Assembly: GCA_934216155.1 (NCBI GenBank)
Contig: CAKQBK010000040.1
Coordinates: forward strand, 1 to 24,364
Direction: 5' to 3'
Source of the DNA: an uncultured Dialister sp.
GTDB lineage: Bacteria > Bacillota > Negativicutes > Veillonellales > Dialisteraceae
DNA length: 24,364 nucleotides
In this document: positions 15,616-22,790 of the stretch, one piece after another
Layout: every line of letters starts with the position of its first letter
Position numbering within the stretch: the stretch's first letter is position 1
The notes under the pieces: generated by a model
Database searches by the model: none
Seen by the model: the letters and a program-made list of their open reading frames with translations, nothing else
Told to the model about the DNA's origin: nothing
Made by a program: the position numbers and the translations under genes

Positions 15616-15626
15616 ACCTGACCAAA

Positions 15627-15662
15627 TGAGAAAACGCCCAGGTATGTATCACCTGGGCGTCC
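15627..15662 (-). terminator. Intrinsic terminator within the Amt-PII leader
   Basis: Minus strand: GACGCCCAGGT...ACCTGGGCGTTTTCTC. It lies about 85 nt downstream of the leader promoter and 300 nt before the amt start, so it either attenuates amt or ends a separate small RNA. Confidence 0.75.
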
Positions 15663-15741
15663 TTGTCCAAAAGAAAAAGCCTGACACGAAACCATTTCGT
15701 AATCAGACGTCTTTGTCAAAACCATATGCATTTGTAATATG
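15663..15741 (-). ncRNA. Short structured leader RNA upstream of Amt-PII, class unknown
   Basis: Between promoter and terminator the minus-strand RNA begins ACCTGCATATTACAAATGC (with GCATAT...ATATGG pairing options), then GACAAAGACG and a hairpin CTGA..ACGAAATGGTTTCGT..TCAG. It is too short for a T-box, has no T-box motif, and its loops do not show the A1/G4 hexaloops expected of ANTAR targets. A nitrogen-responsive attenuator is possible but unproven. Confidence 0.4.
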
Positions 15742-15746
15742 CAGGT

Positions 15747-15775
15747 AGTATACCGCGATTGGACGCTTTCGTCAA
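15747..15775 (-). promoter_or_regulatory. Promoter of the Amt-PII leader
   Basis: Minus strand: TTGACG (plus 15770-15775), 17-bp spacer, TATACT (plus 15747-15752). A near-consensus sigma-A promoter; no other good promoter is seen closer to amt. Confidence 0.8.
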
Positions 15776-15789
15776 GAGCTTTTTTAAAA

Positions 15790-16125
15790 TCAGTTAGAAG
15801 TTAGAAGTTAGAAGTGAGAAGTGAGAAATGGTGGTGGCGGCGCAAATTATTGAAAGGTTATTATTCTGCTGATTTCCTATTTCTAACATATCACAAATAA
15901 GAACTGGTACAGGGTTATAAAGGGTTATATAAGGTTATGAGGCTCGCCGCAAGTTTCATAACCTTATGTAACCTTTTATAACCTTGTGATAAGCGATGAA
16001 ATATATATGTTAGATAATAGAAATCTGCAGAGTAATAACCTTTCTATTATCTGCGGCGCTTCCAAATCATGTTGCGCCGCTACCACCATTTCTCACTTCT
16101 CACTTCTAACTTCTCACTAAAATCC
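15790..16125. repeat. GGTTAT-core palindromic repeat, complete copy
   Basis: Arms TTAGAAGTTAGAAGTGAG and TTCTCACTTCTAACTTCTC; hairpins GCGGCGC / GCGCCGC on each side; core words GGGTTATAAAGGGTTATAT, AAGGTTATG and TATGTAACCTTTTATAACC; CTAACATATC and GATATGTTAG-type half sites between core and hairpins. Confidence 0.75.
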
Positions 16126-16137
16126 CCAAATACAGGC

Positions 16138-16166
16138 TTGACTTATATTCCGCAAGAGTGTATATT
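16138..16166 (+). promoter_or_regulatory. Promoter of the methionine T-box
   Basis: TTGACT (16138-16143), 17-bp spacer, TATATT (16161-16166); the T-box starts just downstream. Confidence 0.8.
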
Positions 16167-16172
16167 AGTTTC

Positions 16173-16441
16173 AACTTCACACAGGCAATGAAGAGAAGAG
16201 TACATAAAAGAATCTGTCAAAGAGAGCTTCCAGGTGGTGAAAGGAAGTACAGAAATTTTTATGGAAGATGGCCTCTGAGTCTGGTCCGTCGAATGGTGAG
16301 GCGGCCCGGGAGCTCCCGTTATAGAGATCGAGGTATCAAGGCAATCGCCGGCGTACCTTATGAGGCAAAGGAAGTGATTCCTTTGCGAAATTGGGTGGTA
16401 ACACGAATATCTCGTCCCTTTACAGGGAGGAGATTTTTTTA
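16173..16441 (+). ncRNA. T-box leader upstream of metQ, probable AUG (Met) specifier
   Basis: Stem I has AGAGTA as the AGUA-type bulge, an upper helix CATAAAA/TTTTTATG, and AGAGAGC with GGTGGTGAAAGG distal motifs. The specifier loop reads GAAGAUGGCCUCUGAG. Aligned from the 3' helix (codon-R-CC-UCU) the codon is AUG at 16268-16270; aligned from GAA it would be GAU (Asp). The T-box sequence GGGTGGTAACACG (16393-16405) has UGGU, which pairs with A73 of tRNA-Met but not with the G73 usual in tRNA-Asp, and the next gene is metQ, so AUG is preferred. Terminator: CTCGTCCCTTTACAGGGAGGAG then seven Ts. Confidence 0.88.
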
Positions 16442-17035
16442 TTTAGTTAGGAGTGAGGAGTGGTGGCCGGCGAGCACATCGAATTACTCTTATAAGGTTG
16501 GATACTTATAATACCGAGTCCTTTTCTATAAGCTCGCCGATTTTGACAAACCGTTAGCAGTAAGCAGTAGGCAGTAAGCGGTATACAGATACTGCCAACT
16601 GCCTACTGCTTACAGCCCACTTTATACAAAGGGGTATTGGGGTGCTTCCAAATTTTGTGCGTAAATAAGTTTACACCTTATTTATCGCCCCCATCGGGTA
16701 ATGCTGTTAAGTTAAGCGAAATATGCGGTGATTCCTTTTGTGACAAAGTTTCTCAGGTTGCTCAGGACTCTCAAGTTTCTCAGGTTCCCCAAATGAGATG
16801 ATAACGCTAGCGTCTATCAGCGCATTCGAAGAACCTGAGCAGCCTTAGCAACTTGAGAAACCTGAGTAACCTATAATCACAAACCAAATCATGCTTACTG
16901 GCGCAAATCCTTAACTTAACAGCATTACCCATCGGGGGAGATGCCGAAGGCAGAGGGGGCTGCACCAGCGGTATGACTACTAATGTTATTCATTTCATAG
17001 CAACACAACTTCCACCACTCCTCACTCCTAACTAT
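16442..17035. repeat. Composite GAGGAGT-arm repeat interrupted by a nested 229-bp element
   Basis: This repeat begins right after the T-box poly-T with TTAGTTAGGAGTGAGGAGTG and contains: a GGCGAGC...GCTCGCC palindrome (16467-16535), GCAGTAA/GCAGTAG 7-bp words with their complement (16553-16615), and GGGGTATTGGGGTGCTTCC. The matching right end, CTTCCACCACTCCTCACTCC, appears only near 17008-17035 because foreign sequence including the 229-bp element lies in between. No gene is visible between the T-box and metQ. Confidence 0.7.
16699..16927. mobile_element. 229-bp MITE-like element with perfect 18-bp terminal inverted repeats
   Basis: It starts TAATGCTGTTAAGTTAAG and ends with the exact reverse complement. 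The direct repeat CCCATCGGG flanks it on both sides (16690-16698 and 16928-16936), as expected of a 9-bp target duplication. Inside are the two CTCAGG/CCTGAG arms around GATGATAACGCTAGCGTC. There is no coding capacity, so it would have to be moved by a transposase encoded elsewhere. Confidence 0.75.
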
Positions 17036-17116
17036 TTACTCCTAACTATTTACAACCAAACTCACTCTATGTTTCACTATACATGTATTTCCATTATCTA
17101 ACAGGAGGAAACAATT

Positions 17117-17941
17117 ATGAAATTTCAGAAGACACTCGCCCTTTCCCTGGCAGCTCTTTTAGCAGCAGGCACTTTCGCTGGTTGCGGCAATGACAAACAG
17201 GAAGCCAAGACACCGGCAGAAAAGAACGAAATCACCGTAGGTATCACCGCCGGATATTCTGAACAGGTCATGGAATTCGTTGCTAAGAAAGCAGAAAAAG
17301 AAGGCCTCAAAGTCAACCTGAAGATTTTCGGTGACTATGTAGCGCCAGACTCCGCTCTGGCTGCTGGCGATATCGACCTGAACTCCCACCAGCATGGTCC
17401 ATTCCTGGATGCATTCAACGAAAAGAACGGCACCCACCTGGTACCGATCGGCAACACCTACCTGGCACCACTCCGTGTCTATTCCAACAAAATCAAAGAC
17501 ATTAAAGATGTAAAAGATGGCGCTAAAGTATCCATTCCAAACGATCCGTCCAACGGCGGCCGTGCTCTGCTGCTCCTGGACCGCAAAGGCCTCCTGAAAC
17601 TGAAAGAAGGCACAGATCCAACCAAAGCAACCATCAATGATATTGCTGAAAACCCGAAACACCTGGAAATCATCGAACTGGAAGCTCCGCAGCTCCCACG
17701 TTCCCTGGATGATGTAGATATTTCCGTCATCAACGCCGGCTATGCAAAGTCCGCTAACCTGGACACCAAGACCGCCCTGGCCACCGAAGATAACACTTCT
17801 CCATATGTAAACATCATCGCTGCTAGAGAACAGGACAAAGACAACCCGACCTACAAGAAATTCGTCAAGATTTTCCAGAGCGAAGACGTAAAGAACTACA
17901 TCAACGACAACTTCAGCGACGGCCTGGTTCCGGCATTCTAA
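17117..17941 (+). CDS. metQ: MetQ/NlpA-family methionine-binding lipoprotein
   Basis: A 274-residue secreted substrate-binding protein. The signal peptide runs FQKTLALSLAALLAAGTFAGC, whose last four residues form the lipobox (Cys at about 22). Family landmarks are NEITVGITAGYSEQVMEF, the DIDLNSHQHGPFLDAFN segment, SIPNDPSNGGRALLLLDR and ELEAPQLPRSLDDVDISVIN, all typical of MetQ proteins that feed the MetNI ABC importer. AGGAGG lies 8 nt before the ATG. Strikingly, no metN or metI gene follows: metQ is alone, so the permease and ATPase must be elsewhere. The Met-type T-box 680 nt upstream is the likely regulator. Codon use looks strongly biased (CTG, AAC, GAA), consistent with high expression. 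Confidence 0.93.
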   Translation: MKFQKTLALSLAALLAAGTFAGCGNDKQEAKTPAEKNEITVGITAGYSEQVMEFVAKKAEKEGLKVNLKIFGDYVAPDSALAAGDIDLNSHQHGPFLDAFNEKNGTHLVPIGNTYLAPLRVYSNKIKDIKDVKDGAKVSIPNDPSNGGRALLLLDRKGLLKLKEGTDPTKATINDIAENPKHLEIIELEAPQLPRSLDDVDISVINAGYAKSANLDTKTALATEDNTSPYVNIIAAREQDKDNPTYKKFVKIFQSEDVKNYINDNFSDGLVPAF

Positions 17942-17944
17942 TAT

Positions 17945-18292
17945 AATTAGGAATGAGAAATTATAATTAGGAATGAGGAATGAGGAATGAAGGTGGCGGC
18001 GCATCATGATTTGGAAGCGCCGCATATTATAAAAAGGTTATTATTCTACCGATTTCCGCTTTCTAACATACAATTTTTGCCGCTTGTTGCAAGGTTATGA
18101 AGGGTTATATAGGGTTATGTGCTTACCGTAAGTATCATAACCCCATATAACCCTTTTTAACCTTGCACTAAGCCGTACTTGTGATATGTTAGAAATAGGA
18201 CATCTGCAGAATAGTAACCTTTATAAAGCGGCGGCGCTTTATGAATTGTGCGCCGCTACCACCATTCCTCATTTCTCATTCCTAATTTCTCA
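17945..18292. repeat. GGTTAT-core palindromic repeat after metQ
   Basis: It begins 4 nt after the metQ stop: TTAGGAATGAGAAATTATAAT, GCGGCGC..GCGCCGC hairpin, AAAAGGTTATTATTCTACC, the TTATGAAGGGTTATATAGGG core with its complement, a second GCGGCGC hairpin and a CCTCATTTCTCATTCC arm. No separate metQ terminator is visible, so the hairpins may serve as one. Confidence 0.7.
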
Positions 18293-18321
18293 TTGCTTTT
18301 TTCTGCAATCCATGTTATCAT
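18293..18321 (+). promoter_or_regulatory. Promoter of the leucine T-box
   Basis: TTGCTT (18293-18298), 17-bp spacer, TATCAT (18316-18321). The -35 overlaps the end of the preceding repeat arm (CTCATTGC). Confidence 0.65.
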
Positions 18322-18327
18322 ACGTTC

Positions 18328-18597
18328 AACATCAAATAAGAAATGCAACGACGAGAAATAGTAATTTCCTTAGGGAGCCTAGAGAGTCACTGGATGGTGG
18401 AAAGTGATGGAACAAGGGAAACGAACTCATCTCTGAGCAGCTCGCTGAACCAAGTAGGTAGAGCCGGGACCTGGCCGTTACTAGACAGGGGGATATGAAC
18501 GTATCTGATGAGTGTCTATCTTAGAAATAAGGTAGAAATAAGAGTGGTAACACGCAGGCCAAGCCTTTCGTCTCTTGACGGAAGGCTTTTTATTTTT
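18328..18597 (+). ncRNA. T-box leader upstream of leuA, CUC (Leu) specifier
   Basis: Stem I carries the ATAGTAA motif, an upper helix TTTCCTT/AAGGGAAA, AGAGAG and GGATGGTGGAAAG distal motifs, and a specifier loop CGAA-CUC-A (CUC at 18426-18428) followed by the lower helix strand UCUC pairing with GAGA. The T-box sequence AGAGTGGTAACACG spans 18541-18554, with UGGU fitting the A73 of tRNA-Leu. The terminator AAGCCTTTCGTC...GACGGAAGGCTTTTTATTTTT ends the leader. Uncharged tRNA-Leu would permit transcription toward leuA, 960 nt downstream. Confidence 0.9.
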
Positions 18598-18850
18598 AGT
18601 TAGGAGTGAGGAATGAGGAGTGGTAGAAGGGGCGCACAATTCATAAAGCGCCCCAATACCCCTCTTTTATATGAAGTAGGCAGTAAACCGTTAGCAGTAT
18701 CTGTACACCACTTACTGCTATCGCTTTATTAAAATCGGCGAGCATATAGAAAAGATCATGACATCAAAAGTCGCAAGCCCTATAAGAACAATTCGACGCG
18801 CTCGCCGGCCACCACTCCTCACTCCTAACTCCTCACTCCTAACTAAAAAT
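18588..18850. repeat. Palindromic element inserted between two T-boxes
   Basis: The ends are inverted copies, TATTTTTAGTTAGGAGTGAGG on the left (in part) and CCTCACTCCTAACTAAAAAT on the right. Inside are GGGGCGC..GCGCCCC with AATACCCC, GCAGTAA-type words, and a GCGAGC...GCTCGCCGGCC palindrome. It starts in the poly-T of the first T-box terminator and ends where the truncated second T-box begins. Confidence 0.7.
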
Positions 18851-18968
18851 AACCTGCGAAATCAGCACAATCATATCCCTAAAGCGCACCGTCAATCGGT
18901 GAATCAGAGTGGTACCGCGGAAAAGCCTCTTTCGTCTCTAAAAAGATGAAAGAGGCTTTTGTTGTTTT
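18851..18968 (+). ncRNA. Truncated T-box: Stem III, antiterminator and terminator only
   Basis: A Stem III-like hairpin CACCGTCAATCGGTG (18887-18901) is followed by the T-box sequence AGAGTGGTACCGCGG (18906-18920, UGGU) and a strong terminator AAAAGCCTCTTTC...GAAAGAGGCTTTT then GTTGTTTT. No Stem I, specifier loop or AGUA motif precedes it; that position is occupied by the palindromic element ending at 18850. It probably acts as a constitutive or partial terminator in front of leuA unless transcription starts downstream. Confidence 0.8.
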
Positions 18969-19012
18969 CCTTTATGGTTAAAAGCAACTATCATGCTACC
19001 TGTTTTTAAATA

Positions 19013-19520
19013 GTTAGGAGTGAGGAGTGAGGAGTGAGGAGTGAGGAGTGAAGGCGGCGAGCACACCGAATTACTCTTATACAGCTTGATTCAACTGAAC
19101 CCAAGTTCTTTTCTATAAGCTCGCCGATTTTGACAAACAGTTAGCAGAAAGCAGTATACAAATACTGCTTTCTGCCTACTGCTAACAGCCTACATTATAA
19201 AAAGGGGTATTGGGGCGCTTCCAAATTTTGTGCGCCCCTTCCACCATAATGCTGTTAAGTTAAGGATTTGCGTTAGCAGATATGATTCCGCTAGTGGTGA
19301 TAGGCTCCAAAGTTGCTAAGGTTTCTCAGGTTGCTCAGGTTCTCCGAATGTGTCGATAGACGCTAGCGTCATTAGCTCATTCGAGAAACGTGAGAAACCT
19401 AAGGAGCCTGAGAAACCTAAGTAACCTTTGCATCAGCAGAAATCATCGCATATTTCGCTTAACTTAACGGCATTGCCTTCCACCACTCCTCACTCCTAAC
19501 TCCTAACTCCTAACTCCTAA
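19013..19520. repeat. GAGGAGT-arm composite repeat carrying a nested 229-bp element
   Basis: The left arm has five GTGAGGA words; then come GGCGAGC...GCTCGCC (19053-19128), GCAGTA words (19140-19192), GGGGTATTGGGGCGCTTCC and GTGCGCCCCTTCCACCA, interrupted at 19247-19475, and the right arm CACTCCTCACTCCTAACTCC. It ends 12-40 nt before leuA. Confidence 0.75.
19247..19475. mobile_element. 229-bp MITE-like element with 10-bp flanking duplication
   Basis: The ends are TAATGCTGTTAAGTTAAG and CTTAACTTAACGGCATTG, inverted repeats with two mismatches. The host sequence CCTTCCACCA is present once in uninterrupted relatives (11334 region) but twice here, at 19237-19246 and 19476-19485, directly flanking the element. 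Length equals the copy at 16699 and the internal arms match it in opposite orientation. Confidence 0.8.
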
Positions 19521-19561
19521 CTTTCTCCTCTATGTTAGCCCCTCGAAAGGATGTAAAAATT

Positions 19562-21247
19562 ATGATGATTCCACAGAAGTACAGAAAAGGATATTTTATG
19601 CCCCCTGCTTGTGACATGAGCTGGATGATGCAGGATGCCGTGGACCATGCGCCCACTTGGTGCAGTGTGGATCTCCGCGATGGCAACCAGGCCCTGGTGA
19701 TTCCTATGAGCCTGTCGGAAAAGCTGGAATTTTATCAGAAGCTGATTCAGATCGGATTCAAGGAAATTGAAATCGGATTTCCTGCCGCTTCCGAAACCGA
19801 ATATGAATTTCTCCGCACCTTAGTGGAAAAGGATATGATTCCCGACGATGTGACCGTACAGGTACTGACCCAGGCCAGAGAACACATCATCCGCCGGACC
19901 TTTGAAGCCTTAGATGGAGTGAAAAACGCCATTGTCCACGTATACAATTCCACCTCTGTGGCCCAGCGAGAACAGGTCTTCCACAAATCGAAAGACGAAA
20001 TCAAACAAATCGCCATTGAAGGAGCCCAGATGCTGAAAGAACTGACCGAACAGGCGGGAAGAAATTACCGTTTCGAATACTCCCCAGAAAGTTTCACCGG
20101 CACCGAAGTGGATTACGCCTTAGACGTATGCAACGCCGTGCTGGACGTATGGAAACCGACAAAAGACCGGAAAGCCATCATCAATCTCCCCTCTACGGTA
20201 CAAATGTCCATGCCTCACGTGTATGGCATGCAAATTGCCTACATGAACCAGAACCTCAACTACCGCGATGCCATCCAGCTCTCCCTGCACCCCCACAACG
20301 ACCGAGGCTGCGGCGTAGCCGATGCAGAAATGGGTATGCTGGCCGGCGCTGACCGCGTAGAAGGCACCCTCTTTGGCAACGGCGAACGAACCGGTAACGT
20401 AGACATTGTCACCGTAGCTATGAACATGTACACCCATGGCATCGATCCCCATCTGGACTTCTCCCACATGAGCGAACTGGTGGACATGTATGAACGACTG
20501 ACCCGCATGAAAGTAGGCGACCGGCAACCTTACTCTGGCAAACTGGTCTTTGCGGCCTTCTCCGGCTCCCACCAGGACGCCATCGCCAAAGGTATGAAGC
20601 ACCACGCCGAAGGCATGTACGACTACTGGAACGTCCCCTACCTGCCACTGGATCCAGAAGACATCGGTCGTCACTATGAAGCCGACGTGATCCGCATCAA
20701 TAGCCAGTCCGGCAAAGGCGGCGTCGCATACGTCCTGGAAAACGCCTACGGCATCCGCCTGCCCCAGGCCATGCGTGAAGAATTCGGCTATTTCGTCAAA
20801 GACGTGTCCGATAAAAACCACAAAGAACTGGAACCGCAGGAAATTCACGACCTCTTCTACGATGCTTACGTCAACCAGGAAACACCGCTGCAACTGGTGG
20901 ACTTCCACTTCCGAAGAGAAAACGACATTTGGAAAGGCTGCGTCACTTTGAACGCCAATGGAAAAGAAAAGAAAATCGCCGCCCAAGGCAAAGGCCAACT
21001 GGACGCCATCAGCCGCGCCCTGTGTGACACCTACGGCATTACCGTCACCCACCTGATTTACGAAGAACACGACCTGGACCGCGACCCAGCCTCCCGCGGC
21101 ATCGCCTACTTCGGCCTCACCGATGACAAAGGCAAAACCACCTGGGGCGTCGGCGTAGACCGCGACACCATCACCGCCTCGGTAAAAGCCTTCCTCTCTG
21201 CCGTCAACCGGATGGATGGGATGGCACAGAAGGTAGCTGGTGACTAG
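19562..21247 (+). CDS. leuA: 2-isopropylmalate synthase (type-2 LeuA)
   Basis: A 561-residue cytoplasmic enzyme that condenses acetyl-CoA with 2-oxoisovalerate in the first committed step of leucine synthesis. The N-terminal TIM barrel (about 25-330) holds CSVDLRDGNQALVIPM with the catalytic Arg and metal Asp, and LHPHNDRGCGVADAEMG with the metal-binding H-x-H and Asn, then GNGERTGNVD. The C-terminal third (about 430-561) is the allosteric leucine-sensing domain. The PPACDMSWMMQDAVDHAPTW opening and overall length match the long actinobacterial/alpha-proteobacterial LeuA class. The start was placed at the first ATG of ATGATGATTCC, 10 nt after AAAGGA; a frame extension of 10 codons begins in repeat sequence. 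No leuBCD follows. Control is by the upstream Leu T-box. Confidence 0.95.
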   Translation: MMIPQKYRKGYFMPPACDMSWMMQDAVDHAPTWCSVDLRDGNQALVIPMSLSEKLEFYQKLIQIGFKEIEIGFPAASETEYEFLRTLVEKDMIPDDVTVQVLTQAREHIIRRTFEALDGVKNAIVHVYNSTSVAQREQVFHKSKDEIKQIAIEGAQMLKELTEQAGRNYRFEYSPESFTGTEVDYALDVCNAVLDVWKPTKDRKAIINLPSTVQMSMPHVYGMQIAYMNQNLNYRDAIQLSLHPHNDRGCGVADAEMGMLAGADRVEGTLFGNGERTGNVDIVTVAMNMYTHGIDPHLDFSHMSELVDMYERLTRMKVGDRQPYSGKLVFAAFSGSHQDAIAKGMKHHAEGMYDYWNVPYLPLDPEDIGRHYEADVIRINSQSGKGGVAYVLENAYGIRLPQAMREEFGYFVKDVSDKNHKELEPQEIHDLFYDAYVNQETPLQLVDFHFRRENDIWKGCVTLNANGKEKKIAAQGKGQLDAISRALCDTYGITVTHLIYEEHDLDRDPASRGIAYFGLTDDKGKTTWGVGVDRDTITASVKAFLSAVNRMDGMAQKVAGD

Positions 21248-21299
21248 TGACTAGGGATTAGGGATCATTCGGCTTACATCATTTCTCCTACTACCGGAT

Positions 21300-21400
21300 A
21301 GCTATAAGGTTATTATTCTACTGAATTCCTTCCTCGAACAAATATAATTTACCGCTAACATCAAGGTTATAAAGGGGTATAAAAGGTTATGCAGTTACTC
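21300..21400. repeat. Partial GGTTAT-core repeat after leuA
   Basis: TAAGGTTATTATTCTACTG, CGAACAAATATAATTTACCGC and CAAGGTTATAAAGGGG..AAAAGGTTATG: the left half of the core only. 21238-21262 between it and the leuA stop is a short GTGACTAGTGACTAGGGATTA run that overlaps the stop codon. Confidence 0.6.
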
Positions 21401-21436
21401 AAATTTGCTGCTAGCGTCTCGGCTCCCCTGTCGGGG

Positions 21437-21690
21437 CAATGCTGTTAAGTTAAGGATTTGCGTCGGTAAGTATGATTCCGCTAGTGAGGACAGGTTGCTC
21501 AAGTTTCTCAGGATTCTCAGGTTCTCCGAATGTGCCGATAGACGCTATCCTCTTTAGCTCATTCGAGAAACGTGAGAAACCTCAGTATCCTGAGAAACCT
21601 GAGTAACCTATCACTTTTAGCGAAATCATGCTTAGCGGTTCATAAGGTTCTAAGAGTTCTAAAGGTTACTCAAATGTGCCACTTACCGGA
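21437..21690. repeat. CTCAGG-arm element truncated at its right end
   Basis: The left terminus CAATGCTGTTAAGTTAAGG is intact, followed by GTATGATTCCGCTAGTGAGG, a full left arm, the CCGAATGTGCCGATAGACGC centre and right arm CGAGAAACGTGAGAAACC...TGAGTAACC. The right terminal repeat is replaced by GCTTAGCGGTTCATAAGG and a GTCATTTCGACCGAT motif. Confidence 0.7.
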
Positions 21691-21745
21691 ATCGTCATTT
21701 CGACCGATGGGATTTGTGCTTTATGATATCGGTAATTAAGAACTA

Positions 21746-21817
21746 TGTTAGACAGAAGTGGAGAAATCTTGTGACTCTCTCGTTAGTGTCACAAGATTTC
21801 TCCACTTTTGTCCAACA
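21746..21817. repeat. Long near-perfect inverted repeat
   Basis: The left arm TGTTAGACAGAAGTGGAGAA (continuing ATCTTGTGAC) pairs with GTCACAAGATTTCTCCACTT (continuing TTGTCCAACA) across a 12-nt loop: 30 bp with a few mismatches. It ends in neither a U-tract nor a word-repeat arm and is flanked by GTCGAAATGACG motifs. It could be a small solo element. Confidence 0.6.
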
Positions 21818-21935
21818 TGGTCGCTTACATCGTTTTTGATATTTAGCACAAATCCCATAGGTCGAAATGACGATTCCTTTTCTAGGGAAACACTGATTTA
21901 ATATCTTCTCCTATTTAGAATCCGATACACGGCAC

Positions 21936-21974
21936 AAAAAAAGATGGGGAATATCATTTCTCCATCCTTTTTTG
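21936..21974 (-). terminator. Intrinsic terminator of the secreted-protein gene
   Basis: Minus strand: AAAAAAGGATGGAGAAATGAT pairs partly with ATTCCCCATC and is followed by TTTTTTTGTG, 7 nt past the stop codon. Confidence 0.8.
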
Positions 21975-21980
21975 TATCTC

Positions 21981-22574
21981 TTATTTCAAAACAAAAGTTT
22001 CCGGTGTCAATTTCTTTGCAAAATACGTATCGCAGCATTTGTTAAATGCTCTTTCGGAACTAGAAGATCCTGCTGCATTTTCTTTCACAGACTGCTGGTT
22101 GAAATATACATACCGATCTTCGTCTGCAGAATACACAATGGTAGTAAACAAGGTAGTAGCTTCGTATTTAGCTCCTACAATAGAGAACCACGCTACTTTA
22201 GCTTTTTCATCAGTGATTCTTGCATTGGTGAAAACAACATACTGTACATTCAGCTGTTGAGCTAAAGCCTGCATATCCGCCTTTTTCGGCAAAAAACCAA
22301 CACTGGTCTTATTGTCATCGGGCACAATGCCATTTTCGATCATGTACTGCTGCATTACCATTTGAGCTTCAACAGAATCAGCAAATTTAAAATGATAATT
22401 TTTCAATGCTCCCTGCAATCCATCATTCAGTTTCTGCTCTGTAGCAGAAACATCACTGACAGCATTAGGATTGACCCATACCAGAGTCACTGCCGATTCC
22501 CCCGCTGCATAAGACGTGACTGACGTACAAAGTGCTAACAGCAGCATGGTAAAAAACATCCATATTTTCTTCAT
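21981..22574 (-). CDS. Secreted protein of unknown function
   Basis: A 197-residue protein with a classical signal peptide: KKIWMFFTMLLLALCTSVTS followed by YAAG, cleavage probably after the first Ala pair near residue 25. There is no lipobox Cys at the cleavage site, so a soluble extracytoplasmic product is expected. The mature part alternates strands and helices (VTLVWVNPNAVSDVSATEQK, MQALAQQLNVQYVVFTNARI, TTLFTTIVYSADEDRYVYFN). This layout faintly recalls envelope proteins that test for a bound partner (CsgG/TolB-N-like folds), but I cannot assign a family. The start MKKIWMFF follows AGGGGG by 7 nt. It is monocistronic with its own promoter and terminator. Confidence 0.75.
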   Translation of the reverse strand: MKKIWMFFTMLLLALCTSVTSYAAGESAVTLVWVNPNAVSDVSATEQKLNDGLQGALKNYHFKFADSVEAQMVMQQYMIENGIVPDDNKTSVGFLPKKADMQALAQQLNVQYVVFTNARITDEKAKVAWFSIVGAKYEATTLFTTIVYSADEDRYVYFNQQSVKENAAGSSSSERAFNKCCDTYFAKKLTPETFVLK

Positions 22575-22644
22575 AATTTGTCCCCCTCTTCTGAACAAAT
22601 ACTAAAAAAGATGCTACCTGTAATATATCACATCCGCAAATGAA

Positions 22645-22673
22645 ATTGTACCCAATACAAAACATTATGACAA
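22645..22673 (-). promoter_or_regulatory. Promoter candidate of the secreted-protein gene
   Basis: Minus strand: TTGTCA (plus 22668-22673), 17-bp spacer, TACAAT (plus 22645-22650), about 70 nt before the start codon. Confidence 0.6.
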
Positions 22674-22717
22674 AATACTATTATATCTGCCCAATCGCAA
22701 CCAATTTATTCATCAAA

Positions 22718-22790
22718 AAGGCGGTGCTTTATGAATTGTGCGCCGCCACCATCACTTCTCACTTCTAACTCCTCACTTCTCACTGCCTTC
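22718..22790. repeat. Short GCGGCGC-type hairpin repeat on the mntP 3' end
   Basis: GGCGGTGCTTTATGAATTGT, GCGCCGCC, then TCTCACTTCTAACTCCTC words. The arm continues into CACTGCCTTCTCACGC, so the mntP stop (TGA) lies at its edge. Confidence 0.65.

Noticed and set aside
15663..15741. ANTAR-target or guanidine-type riboswitch in the Amt leader
   Set aside because: Hairpin loops do not show the required A1/G4 hexaloop pair or the ACGR tetraloops, so I left the class unknown.
16158..16511. A possible 117-residue protein before metQ
   Set aside because: It overlaps the T-box Stem I, antiterminator and terminator, and ends in a repeat; the sequence conservation is that of the RNA.
20120..21070. 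A 316-codon minus-strand frame over leuA
   Set aside because: It is antisense to leuA, whose catalytic motifs and allosteric domain are intact; the frame is a by-product of leuA codon bias.
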